Under the pieces are notes generated by a model. That model was not told where the DNA came from and made no database searches. It was given only the letters and a program-made list of their open reading frames with translations. From Fagopyrum homotropicum (lineage: Eukaryota; Streptophyta; Magnoliopsida; Caryophyllales; Polygonaceae), in NCBI GenBank assembly GCA_033239125.1, contig BSWB01000006.1, forward strand, positions 120,946,242 to 121,010,241: 64,000 nt of DNA, given 5' to 3'. Every line of letters starts with the position of its first letter. The first letter of the stretch is position 1. The translations under genes were made by a program, and so were the position numbers. Shown here piece by piece: positions 1 through 9,704 of the stretch.

Positions 1-2
1 TA

Positions 3-716
3 AGAGGGAAGATCAATGCCTCCGTGATGAAGGATAGAGAGAGTTTATTCAAGTCTTGGGAGAGGTTCAAAGATCTTCTCCTTGATTGTCCACACCATGG
101 CATACCGAAAATTGAGCTATTGGAGATCTACTTCAAAGGACTTGATGAAGATAGCCAATTCAAGCTCCAATCTCTTTCCGGTGGAACTTTTATGGAGAAG
201 CATGTAGATGAGGCTTGGGAGTTTGTGGAGAAGCAAGCTCTAGTGATTGAGAAATACTCCCATAGGAAGAGTGAGGGGAGAAAGGCGGGAGCATATGAGG
301 TGAGTGAAGTCACCATGAGCAATTTCAAGCTTGACGCCATCAACAATGAATTGAAGTCCTTGAGGGAGTTGTGTGCTACAACTTTGAAGAACCAAGCAAC
401 TCCTCAAGTGCTTCCACAAGCCAACTTGTCTTCCAAGGAGGAGGATGTGAATTATATGGGAAGGGGCAACTTCAACAATTATCAAGGCCCAAGGAGTTTC
501 AACAACAACCGGCAATTCAACAATTACCGGCCCAACCACAACCATCCCGGGTTTTCCTACTCTAACCCGGATGGAGCCTTGAACCCTACCGCTTCCACAA
601 GCACAACTCCACCACCAAGAGCTTCACAAGAACCTCTACACGGATTTACTCAACCTCCCAAGGATAGAACCGAAATAATGTTTGAGAAATTGCTAGGAAG
701 GTTGAGTGGTCTTTAG
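3..716 (+). pseudogene. gag: gag C-terminal half, element A1
   Basis: This is the 3' part of a Retrotrans_gag-type capsid gene; the start lies before the window. It opens at RGKINAS, then continues KDRESLFKSWERFKDLL and DCPHHGIPKIELLEIYFKGLD, which is the conserved end of the capsid domain in its sister copies (A2, B, C). The C-terminal part is rich in Asn, Gln and Arg (about 460-560) and shows no CCHC zinc knuckle. The frame ends at TAG 714-716, where A2 has a Glu codon (LERTVTS), so the stop is a point mutation inside a gag-pol polyprotein and the reading frame continues after it. The product would have coated the element's RNA in cytoplasmic particles. Confidence 0.88.
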
Positions 717-2555
717 AGCACCGTGACTTCAATCTCTAAAGCCCAAAAAGTCTTGGAAGCGCAAGTGTTCCATAAAGCGGGTGAAGCCCATAGAGATCCG
801 GGAAAGCTTCCCGGAAGAACCGAAGACAACCCAAGAGGCCAAGTGTTGGCTATCACAACGAGGAGTGGGTTGAGTATGAAGGATCCTTTGCCCAAGGACA
901 ATGCTAAGGGAAAGCAAGTAGTGATAGAAGAGGGAAAGTTGCAAGAAGATGGAGGCAAGAGCAAGGATGTAGAGTCAACCTATGTGGCACCGGCTCCATA
1001 CAAGTCACCACTACCGTTCCCACAATCAAGAGCAAGAGCTCGTTTGGACAATCACTTTGGTAAGTTCCTTGAACTAATGTCTAAATTGCATATTAACATT
1101 CCGTTCATGGATGCCATTTTAGGAATGCCGGCATATGGCAAGTTTTTGAAAGAAATACTCTCCAACAAAAGGAAGTTGGAGGAGTATGGGGAGATAAGAA
1201 TGACCAAGAGATCCTCGGAATTGATCCAAACAATGAAGGAGGAGATGCCTCCCAAGCTAAGAGATCCGGGTTCTTTTTGTGTCCCAATAGGAGTGGGAGA
1301 TGTAAAGTACGAGGCCCTTTGTGATCTTGAAGCGAGTGTAAGCATCATACCACTTGCACTTTGCAACAAGGTGGGGCTAGGAGAGCCGAAACCGGTCAAG
1401 ATGACCCTCTATATGGCGGACCATTCTATCACTCATCCGGTTGGGATTTTAGAAGACATCCCGGTGCAACTAGGAGGATTCTATGTGCCAATTGACTTTG
1501 TCGTCTTGGACATCCCGGCGGATTATCCGGTTCCCATCATCTTAGGAAGACCTTTCCTAGCCACCTCCGGATGCCTAGTGGATTGCAAGAATGGAACTCT
1601 CTCCTTCAACATTGGAGAAGAGAACATCAAGTTCAAGTTGTCCACAATGATGAAAGGGCCAACCCTTGATGAGGATATCTTCAACATAGTCGAGCAAGAA
1701 GAATCTAGAGAAGTTGTGAGCTCGATCTTGATCAAGGATCCCTTAGAGAAGGTTCTTACCTTAAGTTTGATGGAGGAAGGTGTTGAGGAGGCTTGCAATG
1801 AAGAGATCAAGGCCTTGGAAGCATTGGAAGAGGAGCCAAGAGTTGGATTTGAAGGCCACGAAGAGGTCTTGAACAAATGCAAGTTCCACGGTCGAGATTC
1901 ATGTTCCACGGCCGTTAAACTCTCTGGACAACTCCGGGAAGCAAGCTTGGCAAGAACCACGGCCGTGGAAGTTGAGCAAACCGTGGTTCCAGCCGTGATT
2001 TTCCCTGGATCAGCTCTTGATGATGATCAAGCTTCTAGGAGCCATGGAGAGTCTTCATTTGCTTTGGACTCATCTCATCCAACCTTATTTGGATCGTCTT
2101 CAACCGATAAAGGTCCTCCTTCACTTGAACTTAAACCCCTCCCCTCTCATTTGAAGTATGCATTTCTTGGTGATAACTCTACATATCCTGTGATTGTTAA
2201 AGCATGCTTAAGTGATGATGAACTTGCTAAGTTGTTGCATGAACTAAGATTGCATAGGAAAGCCATTGGTTATACTATTGATGATTTGGTTGGCATAAAA
2301 CCTTCTTTGTGCACGCATAAGATAATGATGGAAGATAATCATAAACCCTCTATTGAACATCAAAGAAGGCTAAATCCCATAATGAAAGAGGTAGTTAAGA
2401 AGGAGATCATAAAGTTGCTAGATGCGGGAATTATCTACCCTATCTCGGATAGTAAGTGGGTTAGTCCCGTTCATGTAGTACCTAAGAAGGGTGGGATGAC
2501 CGTAGTGACCAATGAGAACAATGAACTAATCCCGACTAGGACGGTTACGGGGTAG
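717..2555 (+). pseudogene. pol: gag tail, protease and start of RT, element A1
   Basis: The frame is the same as the preceding gag fragment. After a gag tail (ITTRSGLSMKDPLPK) comes the retroviral-type aspartic protease. Sister copies have CDLGASVSIIPL, but A1 reads CDLEASVSIIPL because codon 1329-1331 is GAA, which replaces the near-invariant Gly of the active-site loop. The flap and end of the domain are seen as ILGRPFLATSG. A linker at about 1883-2000 carries the family palindrome CCACGGCCGTGG. The RT upstream region follows (KPLPSHLKYAFLG, RRLNPIMKEVVKKEI, WVSPVHVVPKKGG). TAG at 2553-2555 replaces the Trp codon of TVTGWRMCIDYRKLN. Both the stop and the G-to-E change would block polyprotein function. 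Confidence 0.9.
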
Positions 2556-5036
2556 AGAATGTGTATTGACTATAGGAAGCTTAACATGGCCTCTAGGAAA
2601 GATCACTTCCCCCTTCCCTTTATTGACCAAATGCTAGAGAGATTAGCTCAACATTCCCATTTTTGTTACTTAGATGGCTATAGTGGATTCTTCCAAATCC
2701 CTATCCACCCCGATGACCAAGAGAAAACAACCTTTACATGTCCATGGGGTACTTTTGCATATAGGAGAATGCCATTTGGGTTGTGTAATGCACCCGCCAC
2801 CTTCCAAAGGTGTATGATGGCTATCTTTTCGGAATACATTGAAAATATCATGGAAGTGTTCATGGATGATTTCTCTGTTTATGGTTCTTCCTTTGATAAT
2901 TGCTTGGCTAACTTGTCATTAGTATTGCAAAGATGTGAGGAGTTAAATCTTGTCTTGAATTGGGAAAAATGCCACTTCATGGTAAGTGAAGGTATTGTGT
3001 TAGGACACTTGGTGTCTAACCGTGGCATTGAGGTTGATAGGGCCAAGATTGAGACGATAGAGAAGTTGCCACCACCTACCTCGGTGAAAGGGGTAAGGAG
3101 TTTCTTAGGGCATGCCGGTTTCTACCGGAGGTTCATTCAAGATTTTTCTAAAATTTCTAAGCCTCTCACTAACCTACTAATGAAGGATGTTGATTTTGTC
3201 TTTTCCAAAGATTGTCTTGAGGCCTTTTGTAGGTTGAAGAACTCCTTGATCTCCGCACCTATCATGCAACCTCCGGATTGGAGTTTACCATTTGAGATCA
3301 TGTGTGATGCAAGCGATGTAGCCGTTGGGGCTGTTTTGGGGCAAAGGAAAGATGGGCGCACTCATGCCATTTATTATGCTAGCAAGACGCTAGATGATGC
3401 CCAACTCAATTATGCTACCACCGAGAAGGAGTTGCTAGCGGTAGTGTATGCATTTGAGAAGTTCCGCTCATATCTTGTTGGAGCGAAGGTCATAGTTTAT
3501 ACGGATCATGCTGCGATCCGTTATCTACTTACCAAGAAGGATGCCAAGCCTAGGTTGATTCGGTGGATCCTTCTTCTACAAGAATTTGATTTGGAAATCC
3601 GGGACAAGAAGGGATCCGAGAACTCAGTGGCGGATCACCTTAGTAGACTCCCACCATTAGAGCTTGAAAGAGATGACATCCCAATTGATGACTCAATCCG
3701 GGATGAGCAATTACAAATGGTGGAGGAATGCTTGTTCCAAGTATCTAGAGGAAGTGAGCCATGGTTCGCCGACATTGTGAACTACTTAGTGTGTGAGGAA
3801 GTGCCTCCCGGATTGACATATGCACAAAGAAAGAAGTTCTTCAACGATGTGAGGCACTACTATTGGAGTGAACCACTTCTATTCAAGAGAGGACCGGATG
3901 GAATGTTTAGAAGATGCATACCGGAAGATGAAGTGGAGAGTGTGATCCGGCATTGTCACTCCTTACCATGTGGAGGCCATGCTAGCTCACACAAAACGTG
4001 TGCAAAGGTATTGCAATCCGGTTTCTATTGGCCTAACTTGTTTAGAGATGTGCAAGGTTTTGTAGCGGCATGTGATGCTTGCCAAAGGACGGGCAACATC
4101 TCAAGGAGGAATGAAATGCCCTTAAACAACATCCAAGAAGTCGAAATATTTGATGTGTGGGATGTGGACTTCATGGGACCATTCCCTTCTTCATGTGGCA
4201 ATCTCTACATCCTATTGGCGGTGGATTATGTGTCGAGATGGGTGGAGGCAATCGCCTCTCCTACAAATGATGCCAAAGTGGTGGTGCGGTTCTTCAACCG
4301 AGTGATCTTCCCCAGGTTTGGTACACCAAGGGTGATCATTAGTGATGAAGGGAAGCACTTCACAAATAGGAACTTTGGAGCGCTTTTGGCTAAGTATGGG
4401 GTGACTCATAAGGTGGCAACACCTTACCATCCCCAAACTAGCGGCCAAGTGGAGATATCCAACCGGGAGATCAAGGCCATCCTTGAGAAGACGGTGTCTA
4501 GGACTAGAAAGGATTGGGCTATGAAGCTCAATGACGCATTGTGGGCATATAGGACCGCCTTCAAGACACCAATTGGAACCACTCCTTACAAGTTGGTCTA
4601 TGGAAAGTCTTGCCATCTTCCGGTGAAAATGGAGCATAGAGCTTATTGGGCCATTAAGTGGCTAAATTTTGACCTCAAAGAGGCGGAAGAGAAGAGGTTG
4701 CTTGATATAAATGCCCTCGAGGAGATCCGGTTGGATGCTTATGAGAATGCCAGGATTTACAAGGAAAGAACCAAAAGATGGCATGACAAGAGGATCATCC
4801 CCAAGGAGTTGAGTGAAGGAGATCTTGTCCTTCTCTTCAACTCAAGGCTAAGGCTCTTTCCCGGAAAGCTCAAATCAAGATGGACCGGGCCATATGTGGT
4901 GAAGAAGATCTTTCCCCATGGAGCTATTGAGATAGGAGGGGAGCATTGTGGGAATTTCAAAGTGAATGGGCACCGCTTGAAGAAGTATATTCCGGGAGCC
5001 CCAGTGGACATGATTGCCCCACTTCACCTTGAATAG
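2556..5036 (+). pseudogene. pol: RT, RNase H and integrase, element A1
   Basis: The frame continues from the stop at 2553, and 827 codons are open. RT palm: FCYLDGYSGFFQIPIHP, FTCPWGTFAYRRMPFGLCNAP and the catalytic FMDD. RNase H: FEIMCDASDVAVGAVLGQ, YASKTL, YTDHAAIRYLL. Integrase: an HHCC zinc finger (RHCHSLPCGGHAS ... CDACQRTG), the core with D in WDVDFMGPF, D in IISDEGKHF and E in GQVEISNREIKAIL, and a C-terminal RWTGPYVVKKIFPHG module. WDVD and DEG replace the WGVD and DGG of other copies (A2 has KLGVD at the first). The family has IN as the last pol domain, and the stop at 5034-5036 is natural. Only the upstream stops make it a pseudogene. Confidence 0.92.
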
Positions 5037-5081
5037 ACGCCCCCGAGTTTGGTCAAGCTAATGACCTTAAAGAAGCGCTTG

Positions 5082-5097
5082 ATGGGAGGCAACCCAT
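5082..5097 (+). other. Conserved post-pol hairpin
   Basis: Just after the pol stop, ATGGG-AGGCAA-CCCAT can form a 5-bp stem with loop AGGCAA, inside the conserved string GACCTTAAAGAAGCGCTTG. The same loop with a different but still paired stem, CTTGGG/CCCAAG, is found after pol in B and C. It is likely an RNA structure of the element; its role is unknown. Confidence 0.6.
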
Positions 5098-5100
5098 TGG

Positions 5101-6677
5101 TAACATTTTTCCTTTTTCGTTTTGTTTTCGTTTTTAGATTTTTCTATCTTTGTGTGTGTTTTGTCTACTTTGTGTGTGTGCTAGAACATTAGTGGCATTG
5201 GAACCCTTGCATGGCAAGTGAAGGATGATGATGAACCCCTCACCAATTATGGGTGGAGCGGACGTGGAACTTGGACAGCTAGCGGTGCCTAGCGTGGGTC
5301 CCGATGCTTTGATGAATGCTTAGAGCTCTCTACCATGGTTGATAGGATCATCCAACATCAATTCCACTTGAGAATCCCAAATACCATAGCAAACCACTTT
5401 TACATTGTGAGAACCTTCTTTCACTCTTCTTTACTTCATTTACACATTGGGGACAATGTGTTTCTAAGTATGGGGTGGGGTTTGCATGATCCTTTTGCAT
5501 GATGAGCATCTAGGGTAGTTTAACATTTTCACATGTCTTGCATTGCACATATTCATTTCGAAAATTCCATAAAAATTCAGAAAATTTAAAAAAAATTTTG
5601 TGCTTTCTAGGCTTGGATATGACCCTAATGATGAATCTTGTCTTGTGAATTGGCTATGGATGGCCTCATGTGTTAGGATTGATGAACGCATATGTGGACT
5701 TGAAGTACTTCTCTTGAAATTCTATGAATAATTTGTGATCATGATGTTTGCCTAGAAATGATTGAGTATTGAAGATCGAAATTACATGATAGTTCTTGCA
5801 TACCATCTAGGCATGAATAAGGCAATTCATCTTTCTCTACTTCTCATCTTAATCATGATTGCTTGAGCACCTCAATTGAGATAAATTTGACCTCTTTTAA
5901 CCCATCCGGGAATAGGAGCATGCTAGTGTGTTGATGTGTGTGAAAAGCAAGTATGGGGTGAAGATGTTAATGAAAGAATATCATGCATAAAATGCTGAAT
6001 TTGTTGTGAAAGTGTAACCAAAAATATAGGCTTGGGGACGTTGGCTTAAATGACAAGTAACTCGGTACACTTCACATAATCGGGTGTTGGTGCCTTGCCA
6101 AAGTCAAATAAACCAATAGTCCTAACGAGCTTTGGTAAGTGTGCCCGGTGTGGATGCACCTCGAAAACTAAGAAAAAGCCCGAGGACGGCTAATCACCAA
6201 GGTTTCGGCTTTTGTACACCAATGCCATTGTCTCAAAAATAAGTCAAAGAAAAAGAAAAGAAGGAAAAGATAGAGAAAAATATACACTTGAGGGAAGTTG
6301 ATCGAGGACAAGATTGTGGAGTTAGTTCCATTCCCGGATTAGCACCACATAGCCTAGAAAAATCCCCACCTAATCACAACGTTTCTTGGCCTTTTAATTC
6401 ATAAGACCTTATGACCTATTTGCATGTTTGTAAGACTTAGTAATCTAGATTGGATATGCTCTTGATCTTCTTGGCTTCCTCATTTTTACATTTCATGCAT
6501 GCTTTTGAGTTAAGTACAATTGTCTTTCCATGCCTTCATTTATTTAATGCATGATTGCTTATCCTTTGCCATGAAACATGACTTTGAAGGTGATCCAATA
6601 GTAGAAGCACAAACCCAAAAGATTTTGCCATTTTTCTGCATACATAAATCATGTCATCTCTTAGTCTATAGTTTGGA
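5101..6677 (+). other. A1 noncoding region between pol and 3' LTR
   Basis: About 1.6 kb without a credible gene; the env-like gene present here in B, C and D is missing. It holds a stem-loop plus purine tract (5443-5475) and a block at about 6030-6230 (from CTCGGTACACTTCACATAA to TTTTGTACACCAATGCC). The block aligns by eye with the same place in A2, A3, B and C. Short frames here are not conserved in the sister copies. Confidence 0.75.
5443..5475 (+). other. Stem-loop plus PPT-like tract, internal copy (A1)
   Basis: CACATTG-GGGA-CAATGTG is a perfect 7-bp stem with loop GGGA. Five nt after it comes AAGTATGGGG (5466-5475), the same purine tract that precedes the 3' LTR. The same module lies at matching places in A2, A3, B, C and D. 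Confidence 0.75.
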
Positions 6678-6717
6678 GTTTGCTCGGTGACGAGCAAACC
6701 TTAAGTATGGGGTATTT
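6678..6717 (+). promoter_or_regulatory. 3' polypurine tract with upstream stem-loop (A1)
   Basis: GTTTGCTCG-GTGA-CGAGCAAAC forms a perfect 9-bp stem. Three nt on is AAGTATGGGG (6703-6712), ending at the LTR start 6718. By position this is the polypurine tract that primes plus-strand DNA synthesis. Confidence 0.85.
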
Positions 6718-7155
6718 TGATAACACGATTTATTGCTTAGTTTTAGGTAATCATTTAGATAGATTTTTCACTCATTCATGCATAGTTTAGCACTAGTTCA
6801 CGACGTTTGCACTCAATTCACATACTTTGTCGAGATAGACGTCTACACGGACTTGTGCGTTGCTTTGTAGGTATTTCGGGAGATTTAGGAGCTAAAACGA
6901 TACGTTTGAGGATCGTTCATCTAGATGACACACCCTCGGACTCATGAGGACACAAGCTAAAGGCTAAGGAGGACTCATGGAGCCTTGCCAACACAAGCCA
7001 TGCACCAAATCACAGCTTAATGATCCAAAGCGAAGTTTCTGGAGCAAATCACGGTTTACTGGCACATTCCACGGCCGTGATTTTACCCGTGGATTTTGCC
7101 AAATTCTTGTGACAGCTGTGCCACGACTCTCATGGCCAGCTCATGCAAAATTTGT

Positions 7156-7163
7156 TATAAATG
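7156..7163 (+). promoter_or_regulatory. TATA box of A1 LTR
   Basis: TATAAATG lies about 440 bp into the LTR, downstream of a CCACGGCCGTG cluster at about 7067-7100. It sits where TATAAAA elements lie in the B and C LTRs. Likely U3/R boundary. Confidence 0.55.
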
Positions 7164-7656
7164 TGGTCCTTCATTGGTTGAGAAGAGCATCTTGGAGCAG
7201 CTCTCCATTATCCTCTAACAAAAATATTCTCTCAACAAGAAGTCTTTCTAGGAAGGAAAGTGTCAAGAAGAGGAAGAAGAAGAGCGCCATTGAAGAGGAG
7301 AAGAAGAACACACACTATTACCACACTTGATAGTTTTTGTGTATTGAAGAATTCCGGATTCTATTTCTAGAGTTGTATGAATCATTTGAACCTTCTTTTG
7401 GAAGGATTGTGAGTTACTCTAATTCTATTTTCAGCTTGGTTTTGTTTTAGTTCACTTGTTCATCTCTCTTCCTTCATCATCTTGCAAATGGATGTCATGA
7501 TTTTATGTTTGTTTGTTTCGATTTCTATTATGAACGTTGTAGGCTAAATAGATGTGGTTCTAGGGTAAGGAAAGGACGGTTATGGCTAGGGCTATGATAG
7601 GACGGACTTAGATTTATCTTTGGATGACTTGTGTGCAGGAACGTAGTTGCTGTTAG

Positions 7657-7716
7657 AAATCACGGGTAGTTCTTGCCTAACCACGGCCGTGGTTTAGGTA
7701 GAACAAACCGTGATTT
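7657..7716 (+). repeat. 60-bp imperfect palindrome in A1 LTR
   Basis: Two 30-bp arms meet at CCACGG|CCGTGG. Outer ends are AAATCACGG and CCGTGATTT, with GTTCT and AGAAC between. Roughly three quarters of the positions pair. Counterparts: solo A 45492-45545, A2 20614-20667, B 29839-29896. Confidence 0.75.
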
Positions 7717-7826
7717 TCCCTGGTTCGGTGGATCTAGTCTTAGATTGATAGAATGTTGAAATCCTAAGTGTTTGTTGAGTTAAATCTATCCTAGGGTAAC
7801 CTAGTGTTAGCAACTAAGTGTTAGGA

Positions 7827-8087
7827 GAGACTTACCCGGTAATCCTTACTCTTAGATTCCAAAGATAACAAACCTTAGGTAGTGGTGAGCCTAATAAGCC
7901 GCCATTGGATTAAGTGTGCTGGATGGTAGCTTAGGACTAACCCTTCCGAGACTTACCCGGTGAGGATAGGTTGGATCTTTAGATAACAATCCGGTTTGAG
8001 TAGAATTCCGTCCCTTAGGTTCTTAGAGACTTACCCGGTAATGAGACCTAGGGAATGGACTAGTGGATCACGAGACCTACCCGGTGA
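7827..8087 (+). repeat. Four-copy GAGACTTACCCGGT array (A1 LTR)
   Basis: Copies start at about 7827, 7948, 8026 and 8072 (the last as GAGACCTACCCGGT). Spacing is 121, 78 and 46 bp, almost the same as the 116, 81 and 47 bp in the C LTR, although the DNA between is diverged. Confidence 0.75.
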
Positions 8088-8362
8088 TTGATCCCAATCT
8101 AGAAATACTTAACCCCAACATAGTTAATCCAAGGAATGAATAGATAGCTTGAGTCCTATGCCATTACCGGAACTTCCAACCCCTAGAATCCGTCTTTTCT
8201 TTCTATTGATCTATATCTTGTTTAGATTGTTTATTTGTGTTGATTCATAGTTTAGTTGATTGTTTACTTTGCATGAATTCTGATCTTTGATTGATCACCA
8301 AAAACCAACCAAAAACATTTGAGATCTTCATTTCTTTATTTCTTTCTTTTCTTTCAACCTAG

Positions 8363-9629
8363 GTCTTTACCTACACTTATGATCTTGGGTAAACAAACAA
8401 AGGAATTACCGGGTAAGTCTCATCCTAAGCTTGCATTGAACTAGGAAAGGTGTAATATGAATAGCATTTGGCAAACGAATTCCACCCTGGCCAGTCAGAC
8501 GAATTCCACCCTGGCCGAGATGTTCATCGACTGAACGAGATGTTCTAGGGTTAAGGATAAAGACTCAAGCTTTCAGGGTCCTACTGGAATTTAAGATTAT
8601 TCTATCATTGTTTTTTCCACAACCTTCAGCCAATCACCCTAGAATCACACAAAGAAATTAGCCACTCATCATCATGAAATCAATAATCAAATATAAGGGA
8701 AGAAAGTGAATAATTGAACACAAAAACCTTAAGAACAAGGCTTCAATAACTGAATAAACTATCAAACAAACAAGCGTTCCTTGGATCACAATCCAACAAG
8801 ACAATCAACAAAGAAGGGAATCTAAGAGAATCTTACAAAACCCTTCACAAAAACTATAAAAGTTATCAACTTTCTTCCTTCAACCTTCCTTCCTTCAATC
8901 CCCAAAAATCCTTCCTAACTGCTGGATGCGGCCTCTTGCCGTTTGCGGATCTAACGGATCTCTTGCCGTTAGCGGATCTAACGGATCTCTTGCCGTTAGC
9001 GGATCTAACAGATCTCTTGCCGTTAGCGGATGTTCGATTTGTGGAAAATCCAACCCTTTTTATAGGAAAATTGCCTTCCAAAGATAAAATATCTTGAAAA
9101 GATATTTTCCTAATAAAATATATCTATCTCTCATAAATAAATCCCTAAAATATATGATCTTCCTTCCAGAAATCCAGCCTAAAAATATAAGATCTCTCCT
9201 TCCAAAAATAAAATATCTCAGCCAAGAATAAAATATATCTCGCCGCGTCCAAGGTGTTCGCCTCGGTCGGGACGCTCCTCCGGATCACCTCGGTCGAGAT
9301 GGTACTGTAGCTGACCGAGGTGAATCTCAACTGAATTGAAATCTCTCAAATCTGGTCCAAAGTGAATCTCTAATCCAATTCCATGCTTCCTGGATTCTTC
9401 CTTAAGCTCCTCAATGTAGCTCCAATGACTCCTTAGCTCCTTTAGCTCCATTTTGATGCAAAACGTGTCATTTTACCTACGATTACAACGAAACTTGGTG
9501 TAGACCTCGATTCCCGCAAAGGTAGATGAAACAACAGTATAATCACATAATATACATCCAAACATGCAGATTATTGAAGATAAAACGTCTAAACAGGTCC
9601 CAAAATATAGACTATAATTCATGCTATCA
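8363..9629 (-). repeat. Truncated C-type LTR
   Basis: The reverse complement begins TGATAGCATGAATTATAG at 9629 and follows the C LTR (GGACGTTTTATCTTC..., TTGCATCAAAATGG) to about 8363, where A1 LTR sequence resumes leftwards. About 450 bp of its 3' end are missing. It differs from C by carrying a 27-bp minisatellite and other palindromes (CCGAGATG, CCACCCTGGCC). No flanking repeat was found, so this junction looks like a deletion or rearrangement. Confidence 0.8.
8933..9031. repeat. 27-bp minisatellite
   Basis: Units at 8946-8972, 8973-8999 and 9000-9026 are identical except for one base, with partial units on each side. Each junction contains CCGTTAG-CGGAT-CTAACGG, a 7-bp inverted repeat. 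The other C-type LTRs do not have it at this place. Confidence 0.85.
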
Positions 9630-9704
9630 GCTAGGGTCAGGATCCATTGTGAGATCCTAGCCCAATGTGGCACTCCGAGTCCCGTGGAATTCGGGGTGTT
9701 ACAG
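9630..9704 (-). repeat. Possible LTR start of another Ty3-type element
   Basis: The reverse complement from 9704 reads TGTAACACCCCGAATTCC and then GGAGTGCCACATTGGG, the style of start I associate with LTRs of plant chromovirus-type elements. The rest is cut off by the C-type LTR at 9629. This is a guess from style, not alignment. Confidence 0.3.

Larger units (their letters stand above)
1..8362 (+). mobile_element. Athila-type Ty3/gypsy element A1 (3' part, family A)
   Basis: The window opens inside gag of a plus-strand LTR retrotransposon. In order it shows the gag C-terminal half, protease, RT, RNase H, integrase, about 1.7 kb of noncoding DNA, a polypurine tract and a 3' LTR starting at 6718 with TGATAACACG. 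The order is typical of Ty3/gypsy. The RT upstream block (KPLPSHLKYAFLG, AIGYTIDDLVGIKPS) and a T-D-H-type RNase H resemble the Athila lineage. There is no env-like gene between pol and the LTR. The 3' LTR breaks off near 8362, where a minus-strand C-type LTR begins. Two in-frame stops and a damaged protease site show that it is dead. Confidence 0.9.
6718..8362 (+). repeat. 3' LTR of A1, truncated at its 3' end
   Basis: It starts TGATAACACGATTTATTGC right after the polypurine tract and aligns with the complete solo A LTR at 44598-46346. It lacks roughly the last 200 bp (the CCCGTACACTG hairpin and the ...GCGTAACA end), replaced at about 8363 by a minus-strand C-type LTR. It holds a TATA box, two palindrome clusters and a four-copy GAGACTTACCCGGT array. 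Short frames inside are not genes. Confidence 0.85.

Noticed and set aside
714..716. gag-pol boundary stop in A1 as programmed readthrough
   Set aside because: A2 has a Glu codon here and C has a single open frame, so the TAG is a mutation.
7827..8087. GGGTAAGT on the reverse strand as real splice donors of host genes
   Set aside because: No exon-like sequence accompanies them, and the words recur in every A and C LTR.
8866..9081. 71-codon frame with nine-residue repeat NGKRSVRSA
   Set aside because: Direct translation of the 27-bp minisatellite inside an LTR; no start context or conservation.
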